DNA of 64,000 nt, from positions 4,216,001 to 4,280,000 of the forward strand of contig JAGPNK010000001.1 in assembly GCA_020746835.1 (NCBI GenBank), read 5' to 3'. The position numbers and the translations under genes were made by a program. Shown here piece by piece: positions 54,183 through 64,000 of this stretch. This stretch comes from Stachybotrys elegans (taxonomy: Eukaryota > Ascomycota > Sordariomycetes > Hypocreales > Stachybotryaceae). Position 1 is the first letter of the stretch; each line of letters opens with the position of its first letter. The notes beneath the pieces were generated by a model. It did no database searches, was not told the origin of the DNA, and saw only the letters and a program-made list of their open reading frames with translations.

Positions 54183-56138
54183 TCAGAAGTTGATCTCCAA
54201 ACCCAAGGCCAACGCGGCAGTGTCGGTAGAAGGCTGGGTGGTGGTCGCACTGCGACCCAATGCCTCCTGAAGCCGGCGCAGATCCCGTTGGTTGTTGTTG
54301 AATGTGCTGAGGCATGACTCGCACATTCGAACGTGGCAAAAGGAGCAGACCCAGCGATCCTCTGCGTTCGCCTTGTCGCAGGTCTGGCAAGTCAAGGGAT
54401 GGTTCCAGTTGGCTCTGCGGTTCATAAACTTGTGCTTCTGATAGCAGGAGAAATGCGATTCCCGGAGTGCGTGTGCCTTGATGACTGTGCCCTCGGGCAT
54501 GGGCGTCGTAGTCTGCTTAGGAAAGTAAAACGCCCGAGCGTCCGGCTCTTGGGTAGGAGTCTTCATCTCGGGGTACAGAGTGCCATCGCGACCCTTGTAG
54601 AGATAGCCCTTGCCCTCCGAGTACACCAAGCGAGGGTCGGATTCAGGTGGCACGTTCCTGATCTGCTCCATCGGCCTCCGCTGGTCAGGGCGAGCTGACG
54701 AACTTCGTCCACCCATCTTGGCAGATTCGCCAGAATATCTCGATTCCGCTCCGCGGCTTGCTGGTCGCTCAAAAGGTGCCATGCCGTATCCAAGGGGTGG
54801 CCGAGCAGGCAGTGGCTCGTTCACAGGGGTAGGATCTCTGCTCTGAAGATCTGGTGTGCTTTTACTAGGGCGCAGATCTTGGGTGGGTGAAGGCTCTAGC
54901 TTGCGAGGTGGAGGCCTGACCTCATTCGTGGGTGAGTCCCGTGTCGTTTGAGCCACAGTCGGTTTGGGCGTCAACTCCTTGGGAGGCTCAGGAGAGGATG
55001 CTGGAGAGACGGGCGATAGAATGCGCTCAATGACAGGTGCCTTGACATCGCCATTTCTGTATTCAGGAGTGGGCGGGCGGTTCATATTTGGGCGTGCTGA
55101 GTGTTCGGAAGCGCTTGGGTCGGGCTGCTCCTGTGGTGGAGGTGCGGGAAGAGTCTTGCTTTTTGCCTCTTCCTCATTAGAGTCTGTGCTCTTGGTCCTA
55201 GACAGAGCACCACCAGGGCGAATGTTTCGGCCAGCAAGACCTCCCAGGCCTATTGCGCGGGGCGGCTGCGGTAGAGCTTTGGCCGAGTCCTGGGGCGCCG
55301 GAGGTTGGGGCTTTTGCGCATCGCTTGGTAGTGTGGGCTGGGGCTTCTGTGAGTCGCTGGGAAGTCGAGGATGAGGTTTCATTTGGCCAGTTGTAGGCTG
55401 CGTCGCAGCTGTCGAGCCGTGGCTCTGGTCGATCTTCAGGTCGGCAAGATCGCGACTCCCCTTCAGAGAACGGCGGCGCCAGATCTGGGGACTGGGCGAG
55501 CTGGGCATACCGATTCCGGAATTAGACGGGCGGGCATTTGGTGGTGTTACGGATCGCTCCGAGGGTGTTTCTTTTGCGGGAGTTGGCGGTGGCTTCGGGT
55601 CACCGACGGGTTTCCGTCGCGGAACAGAGGACATGATGGTGGGATTCGGCGAAGCGACAGGCTGCTGTGAGGTAGTGACTGTATAAGTCGGCGAAGTGGT
55701 CTTTTCTGCGGCGTCGTCCTTGGTCACATCCTGCACCAGAGACTCCCCAGAGCTGTGGGAATAGGCTGATAGCAGACTAGAAAGGGAATATGCTGGCGAA
55801 ACGGGCTCTGCTGGAGGTGGCGGTGGTGCCAACGGCTTGGCTACTGGTCTCCTAGGAATAGACATAGTGGGAGGACCACCGATGGGTGATAACTGTGGCC
55901 GTTGCTGTGGCTGCGACAGAGGTAGAGATGGTAGAGGCGAGTTGAGAGGAGATGATACGTCTTCGTCGACGAAGGATGGAAGTTGTGGTAAAGTAGGAGG
56001 AGCGTTGTAAGTTGGCCTAGATGATGAATACACGGGAGATGACGAAGCAGCAATATCTAGACCGGGAACTGCTGGCAAGGCTTTGGAGAAGCGGGACCGG
56101 CCAGCTTTGGGCACGTCGAGGCTAGGTTGTTGTAGCAT
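54183..56138 (-). CDS. Pro-rich protein of unknown function with C-terminal cysteine cluster
   Basis: Predicted 651-aa single-exon protein. Residues 1-500 are disordered and very rich in Pro and Ser, with many PxxP motifs that could bind SH3 domains (PLAPPPPPAEP, RRPVAKPLAPP). An imperfect repeat occurs near 255-285 (PRLPSDSQKPQ, PTLPSDAQKPQ, PPAPQDSAK). A structured C-terminus begins near 505 (DPRLVYSEGKGYLYKGRDGT, then ARAFYFPKQ). It contains seven cysteines at 565, 584, 587, 598, 601, 606 and 609, spaced C-x18-C-x2-C-x10-C-x2-C-x4-C-x2-C, with nearby histidines. This is a probable zinc-binding module. It is not a standard RING, LIM or PHD pattern that I can name. A helical tail ends ALALGLEINF. 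I infer a scaffold or adaptor, possibly at the cortex or in signalling. There is no enzymatic signature. Confidence 0.8.
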   Translation of the reverse strand: MLQQPSLDVPKAGRSRFSKALPAVPGLDIAASSSPVYSSSRPTYNAPPTLPQLPSFVDEDVSSPLNSPLPSLPLSQPQQRPQLSPIGGPPTMSIPRRPVAKPLAPPPPPAEPVSPAYSLSSLLSAYSHSSGESLVQDVTKDDAAEKTTSPTYTVTTSQQPVASPNPTIMSSVPRRKPVGDPKPPPTPAKETPSERSVTPPNARPSNSGIGMPSSPSPQIWRRRSLKGSRDLADLKIDQSHGSTAATQPTTGQMKPHPRLPSDSQKPQPTLPSDAQKPQPPAPQDSAKALPQPPRAIGLGGLAGRNIRPGGALSRTKSTDSNEEEAKSKTLPAPPPQEQPDPSASEHSARPNMNRPPTPEYRNGDVKAPVIERILSPVSPASSPEPPKELTPKPTVAQTTRDSPTNEVRPPPRKLEPSPTQDLRPSKSTPDLQSRDPTPVNEPLPARPPLGYGMAPFERPASRGAESRYSGESAKMGGRSSSARPDQRRPMEQIRNVPPESDPRLVYSEGKGYLYKGRDGTLYPEMKTPTQEPDARAFYFPKQTTTPMPEGTVIKAHALRESHFSCYQKHKFMNRRANWNHPLTCQTCDKANAEDRWVCSFCHVRMCESCLSTFNNNQRDLRRLQEALGRSATTTQPSTDTAALALGLEINF

Positions 56139-58917
56139 GTTGACTGTGCCGTCATCCGAACAGTCCTAGTAGTCGGTGAAGTTCGGGTAGCGCATGAAGG
56201 ACGCGACCAAGAAAGTACGATAATAGCGGGTGTACGAAACGGACGAAACAGGGGAAGACGGCGTGTCACCGTGCAACCGTGCAACCGTGCCAGCGCGCAG
56301 GACTGGGATAACAAGAGGAAGGGAACACAAGAAGAAAAAAATAGGTGTGACAGAAAGGGACGAACAGTGGGTTCGGGGGTCGGATCCTCGAGGGCGGTCG
56401 TGTCAGGAGTGGGAGATGTGGATGGAGTTGCAGGTGAGTGTCAATACATATATCCACGATGCACCAGCGGATTCGACGCGCGACGGATGGACGTCGATTT
56501 CGAAGGAGGAGTTGGGAAAGGCGACGAGGAGGGATGGAAACAGAAATAACAATAAAAAAGATCGAAAGATTAGGCCGGAGTGGCAAGTAATACCAAGGTA
56601 GCAGGCGGCAGTCTTGGCCTTGCTGGCAGGAGGGGGTGGATGGATGGAAGGGGGGGCAAGTGCGATCTGATGGCGCGGGCGGTACCTGCGTCCAACTGTC
56701 TTTGTGCCCTTTTCCCTCCCAGATCCACCATGGTAAGGCAGGCGGTTTAGGACATCTGGGCCATTGCCAGGCATGCCCGCGTCTTGGCGATGCGCAGACC
56801 CCTGTCCAAGACCTGGCTGCCAATCCACAGGACTCGCTCATTCACGCATCTTCCCCTCTGTTCCGAGGGCTACATACCTGCAGCTATCCTTTGTCCGCTG
56901 CTGTGGACAGACGGACAGACGGACGGGGGATTCCATCCCGCTGCCTGGGCGCGATGCCTGCCGCACGTCTCACAACATGGGATGCGACACGGTGCCGCTT
57001 GATCCTGAAGCCAGGGAACCAGGTGGGCGATTCGTGATACCTCAGCACATACTGTACTCTACTATCCTACTTTAACCTCTATATATGCCTGCGTGTAGGT
57101 GAGTTGTTGTCCCACCATGCCACAAGAGGTTGTTATACGAACCCAACATGTTGCTTTTTCTCTCTCTTGCTTTCCTCTTCTTTTCTTTCTTCCTCCATGG
57201 TTGACAGTGGCGCACTCTCCCAATCCAGGATGGTGTCGAATCAGGGTACCGGAGGCACGCACGTCTGAAACACCCGACCAAGTGACCCTTAGTTCCCGTC
57301 GTGCAATCTTACTGTTTTTGCACCAACACGCTGACAGGTTTTTCCCCCCCCCCTCTCCTCCCGCCATGGGTTCTTTCCCCATACGTCCCTGTTAATGGCC
57401 ATATAGAAGATGCGATAGCTTCACCTATTACTCCTCCATCCTCAGGTATTATCGCAGTTCAAGAGTCGCCTCCACCAAGCCTTGCCGATTTGCGCACAGC
57501 CACTATCCCCAGAGCCCATAATCCCATTGTCTTGTTCATGCATGCGACAATCGCATGTACATATCCTCCGGTGACGCTTTTTAGTGGGTAAGTAATTTCA
57601 CAAAATGACGTACCCTGCATTGGCGTGTCTCTTCCCTGCGCCGGTCTTCATTAATTATGTGGGCACCACCAACTGGCATGTCCGGACGACTCGGCGAACC
57701 AGACAACCGCTTACCGTCCTCGACCAAGCCACGCTTCCTCCCCACACGAGCACGAGCACGAAAAAGCATGTCCTCACTGCCGATCCCCATTCGCGTGGCT
57801 GGTTCGCTGCCTTCTTCCCCTGCCAGTTGTCTTGCTGCGCCACCCAAACTCCCATTCGCATGCGACAACCTACGCGGCTTTCAGCTGCGGTGCGCCGTCG
57901 TTGATCCTCATTACCGAGTGCCCGTCCCAGAAGTCCGTTCTCGAAGCCCGGAGAGAACTGGCTTCAGCACCGAACGCTCTCACTCACTCGCCCCTTTCCC
58001 TGAATGGCTCGTCGGCCGACGTCCAGCCCACTCGCCTTCATGAGCATGATATGACATGATGTACTGTACTGGCCCTTGCTCTTCATCCTTCAGCCTCGAC
58101 ATGGGAAAACGCCACTGGAGGTAATTATATCCTCTAACACCAAATATGTACGCCTTGCATACAATCCGAAACCTCCCCCACTCTGTATTTCCGGCCATCA
58201 AAAGCAGGAGTGGCACAAGCTGCCCGTTGTAATGCCCAGTCTCATGCGTGAGAACTCCCAAGACTCATCAATGGGCTTGCGACCCGGATATTGAATGGTT
58301 CCTCATCCCCACTTCCCTCCATCTCTTGTATTAAGCACAGAATACAAGCTTCTGGTCTCGGACACGCATCATTGTCTCCAGCCGAATGGAACCCAGCGAT
58401 CTACACCTAGCTGGTCCACTTCATTGTATACCATCCAGGAAAATCTTACCAAAAGATGGTGCCAGGCATTCGTCAAGAGTAATGGTCAAGGTACATGCAT
58501 GCATCATGGCTCCTGAGGCCACAGATCGAGTTATTTGATAATGCCAGCCTCCAAATCCATCCACGATAGACAGGCGCTGCCGTCATCGAGATTGCACGTT
58601 TCTAAATATTTCCGCTCTTCGAACCTGTTCCTACAAAAAATATGTTGCGCCTCGCATGCTCGCTCGCTCTGATTCTCTACACCCAGTCGACCCCCGAGCC
58701 CAGAGTCGCCGTTTCGATATCCCGCATCCCCTATCCTGGAATTCGCCCTCAACTGATTCGAACCGAAGCCAGTCCGTCCCCCCAGAACGCCGTAATAACA
58801 AAATGAGAAATCACCTCCCCTGTTTTCAAGCCTGGGTATGAGTTGAGATGATGAAGTACAAGGCCTGCCGATGATCAATTCAAAACCTAGCGAATACGCT
58901 CCTGATGCGCTTGCCAT
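56139..58917. other. Gene-free interval (2.8 kb)
   Basis: Promoter of the 54183-56138 gene on the left and 3' UTR of the LAMMER kinase on the right (up to 58917). Short direct repeats occur near 56268-56290 (GTGCAACC twice) and (ACGGACAG)n near 56905-56925. Open frames up to 190 codons overlap on both strands without recognisable content. Confidence 0.4.
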
Positions 58918-61098
<2,181 letters not shown>

Positions 61099-61564
61099 AT
61101 TCTTGCCCGGAGCGCAGGAGACTTCTTATCTCCATGTATTCACTCGAAGCCATCTTCATATATTGACGTCGTGATATCGCACGAGTAGAGGCCATCGGAG
61201 GAACATATCGCCGGTAAGTGGGGATTGCCCCCCTGTCGCTACCATAGATTGATTGGTGTATGCACCTCACCTGCTTCCTGCCAGTAATCAACAATCCCTG
61301 CCAGGTACGCTAGGCCAACTTAGGCCTCATGCATTACTTCTCTGCATAATCCATAGCATTCAAGCATTGAGCTTCTTTATTGTAATAGTAGGCTCTACAT
61401 ATGATAGATACTAGAGAATACGCTTCAATTGCAGTGGCTATCATGTTTCACACCGCAGAACTATGTGAATGATTATAAATCAACATATAGTCTAACACAC
61501 AGCACCTCCCCTGTATCCAGTATCCGGATGACTGCACCCATATGCAATCCACCTGGAATGACCA
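61099..61564. other. Gene-free interval between LAMMER kinase and TBC genes
   Basis: 466 bp holding the LAMMER kinase promoter and the TBC gene 3' UTR. AT-rich at 61340-61490, consistent with transcription-end sequence. No supported frame. Confidence 0.45.
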
Positions 61565-64000
61565 TCATGTGTCAGTCCCTTTCTTGTTCTTCCCCAGAGG
61601 TTGCATGCCAAAGATGCCCTCGGAGCCAAGAGGGTCTCCGAGTGAGGTTTCCGAAACCACCTCGCCAAACAAGAATGCATTCTTCTCTCGGCTGGCGTTG
61701 TTGATTCCTCTCTTGCGTTGTGGCGATGGGGGAGACCTGCTGGCTGTAGGCGCTGGCTTGCCGTGAGGCTCACCTGGCTCGAGCATCCACGAAAATGATG
61801 ACTGTGCAAGTGTGGATCGTGTTGGGATTGGATTCGGGCGTTTGGGCGACGGGGCTCGTGCAGGTTGGCTTTCCGGCTGCACATCATCTGTATCCATGAC
61901 GTCGGCATTTGCAGGAGACCTGCCCCCATCTTTCTTCTGCACGGTCACGTCGTTTTCAGTCACCGTTAGGCTGCCAATGTCAAGCGGTGGCTCGGGCTCT
62001 TCGGCAACTGGCTCCTTTGCAGTCGTCTCTCCCTCTGCAGCATCGTTCTTGGCTTCGGGTGCTTCCAAGGGTGTCTCGACGGACATGGATTCAGGCTCAA
62101 CCGGATGATTTGAACCAGGCAGATCCATGGAGGAATCGGCCAGGTATATTTGCACAAACTGCACCTTGGCAGCGGCAATATCGATGAGCTCCAGGCTTTT
62201 AGCCTTGTCCTCGAGGTTTGATGCAGAGACGGCCCTCAGATTAGTAACTGTTTCATCCAACATGTCCGCCAGCCGCTTGTTGCGTCTCTCCATAGCGGCC
62301 ACGGCTTTGACGGCAGCTTCGGCGCTCGAATCGATCCTCGGGGAGCGAGGCAAGCTGCGAGGATCATTCAAGCCCTGCATGTTCTTTCTAATCTCCCCCA
62401 TCGCGTCCCTCACGGCCTGGCTGATTCCCAGCTTCTCGCTTCTTTCAAGAACGCCCTTTGCTCCCTTGGCGGCTCCTTGCAAAAGGGCTTCCATACCACC
62501 CTGCTGCTGGATGAATCTTGTCGGGGAGTGAAGCGGTGATCTCGCACCGAAGCCTTTCTGACGGAATGACTGGAACCCGGAGAAGCTGGGCGTGGTAGGT
62601 CTTGAACCATCAGGTGATTTTGGTATATTTGGCATCCTCCCGGTGTACTTCATGATGAGGGTGGCACCACCAGAGTCGTTGAGATGGTCGCGGAGATAGA
62701 CTGCGTCATCGACAAACGTATGCGGTCCATGGGCTTGAGATGGCGAGGGATATTTGAGGAGAAGTTGTAAGCAAACGGAGTAATCTGCCTCTAGTACTGA
62801 ATTTGCACTGTTAGCAGGGGCACAAGAAGATGGGCTATCAGATCTTACATTGCCAACGTATGCGCGTCAACATTGCCACGCATATCAAATCTATCAACTC
62901 TAATGAGGAGTCAACGGCGAAAATTGTATCCCACAAGATAAGAAACTGGTCAAATGGGAATTCTCTGCTGAATATCAGGCGTATCCATCGGCTTGTAATG
63001 TCAGCGAGCATAGAGCGACTGGGAGAAAAGCACTGACATGAGGAATATCTGAGGTAAAATCTCGATATTGGTAAGATGGGCTGCCAGCTCTGGATCAACT
63101 TTGGCCAAGCAAACTTCGTGTATGAATCTGCTCCGCTCTATTATTGCCGAGCTCGAGTCCTGGCGGGTTGACCCTGGTACTCGCTGCACCTCATAGAAGG
63201 ACTGCGCCTGTGACATGAGCTTGGAGAATAAGCAGTAGGCGTCGTGTTCGACATGAGCCGCATCAAGCGTCTCGACCATCACTTGATCTGCCGCAGCAGG
63301 ATCCTGGCAAGTCGTGGCATCTAGCGCATCCTGAGAAACAACATGAACGATTGCTGCCAATAGCTCGTGCATGCCCTGTCGGTAGCCGCCTCGGCTGGGA
63401 TAGTTCTTGCAGTACACAAAGAGGATGTCCAGTATCATGCGTTGGATGCCGTCCTCGTGGTAGTTTGCCTCGTCGGGTAGCCGCTGAACGTCCTGGAGAA
63501 TCTCAGCCCGGATGGCTTCATCCTGGCGGATAGTGTTCCAGGGAGACTGGGACCACGGCTGTGAGCACAGAAGTAGAACAACGAGTCTGGGGAGTAGTCA
63601 CATACACTAGGATCATCCGTGAGGGGGTCGATTGTGAGCTCAGCTAGGGTCTCTGGATGCTCGATGAACCTTAGAAGGTGGTGTCTTTGCTTGGTGTAGA
63701 GGGCGCGTCCTTGTCGCAAGACATGCAACCAATCGTCAGTTGCCTCGCCGTGTGATAAGAAGAACGCCTCGAAGATATGTTAGTTGGGTCCTCATTGAGT
63801 AACACGGCGTCTGCCACGTCCTGCAGGTGCAAAAAGAGGGGAAGTGAGGTTACCTTCCAACAGACAGAGCGGCAGCCGGAGATACAGGGGCTGGAGGAGC
63901 CGTTGTACTTGACTGCACGCTGAAGCTGTGCCAGAGTCTCGCTATGAGCCTGGGTCTCACGCCATCTCTTTCTTAGGGTTGAGTCTAAGGTCAGCGCTGT
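61565..64000 (-). CDS. TBC domain Rab GTPase-activating protein, TBC1D5-like (5' end beyond right edge)
   Basis: At least 734 aa of a Rab GAP. TBC1D5 acts on Rab7 with retromer and in autophagy. Exons in transcript order: 64000-63854 (continues outside), 63767-63606, 63558-63038, 62991-62849, 62796-61565; all junctions keep frame. The TBC domain spans the first four exons. It has the arginine-finger motif IxxDxxR (ILQDVQRLP) and the glutamine-finger motif YxQ in RGGYRQGMHELLA. Both are needed for dual-finger catalysis, so the protein should be an active GAP. Later landmarks are HLTNIEILPQIFLIRWIRLIFSREFPF, LWDTIFAVD and LIDLICVAMLTRIR. The C-terminal third is disordered, with Pro/Ser/Glu stretches and a short helical repeat (AVKAVAAMERRNKRLADMLDETV). 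It ends near FLFGEVVSE and a Lys-rich tail. The TBC1D5 subclass is judged from overall layout; another TBC family member is possible. Confidence 0.88.

Noticed and set aside
58740..58775. Box B-like ATTCGAACC on the minus strand
   Set aside because: No acceptor or D arm can be folded around it, so it is not a tRNA.

Overview
This window is nuclear DNA from a filamentous ascomycete, most likely a sordariomycete and plausibly Hypocreales. Genes are single transcription units on both strands. Introns are short (about 50-120 nt, with one of 336 nt) and have GTAAGT, GTATGT or GTGAGT donors. Protein families typical of Pezizomycotina are present: a velvet factor, DUF1996 and DUF7729 secreted or anchored proteins, a LAMMER kinase, and a complex I assembly factor that budding yeast lacks. 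I cannot name the species from sequence alone.

Layout. 1-5.6 kb: the N-terminal part of TFIIIB subunit Bdp1 (minus, running off the left edge) is divergent from BRE1, the H2B ubiquitin ligase. Next, on the minus strand, is a SARAF-type regulator of store-operated calcium entry. 8.1-12.2 kb: a full-length ABCB (MDR1-type) multidrug transporter. 15.2-16.5 kb: a predicted GPI-anchored DUF7729 protein. 22.7-24.1 kb: a velvet regulator with its velvet domain at the C-terminus (VelC-like), flanked by 6.3 kb and 5.3 kb in which I see no credible gene. 29.4-36.3 kb: a secreted DUF1996 protein, the 25S rRNA m5C methyltransferase Rcm1 (NSUN5), and an MFS drug:H+ antiporter-like transporter. 36.9 kb: a probable intron-containing tRNA-Glu(CTC) gene. 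37.8-43.3 kb: an unknown, probably nuclear protein, the complex I assembly factor NDUFAF2 (minus), and a calponin-homology/coiled-coil protein. 44.2-45.9 kb: a SET-MYND protein (minus). 50.8-51.5 kb: 6-phosphogluconolactonase. 52.0-64.0 kb, all minus: two proline/serine-rich proteins of unknown function (one with a C-terminal cysteine cluster), a six-exon LAMMER kinase, and a TBC1D5-like Rab GAP that continues past the right edge.

The genes look like ordinary chromosomal housekeeping and regulatory loci. They do not form a biosynthetic cluster: there is no polyketide synthase, non-ribosomal peptide synthetase or terpene enzyme and no pathway-specific transcription factor, and neighbouring functions do not form one pathway. 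I found no transposase, CRISPR array, phage or plasmid feature. Exon boundaries below were inferred by reading frame, splice consensus and continuity of recognisable family motifs. No alignment or expression data were available.

The most interesting items are: two calponin-type motifs flanking a coiled coil in the CH protein; an in-frame, stop-free 54-nt intron just upstream of Walker B in the ABC transporter; the tRNA with a structured intron; three uncharacterised proteins; and the long gene-empty flanks of the velvet gene.
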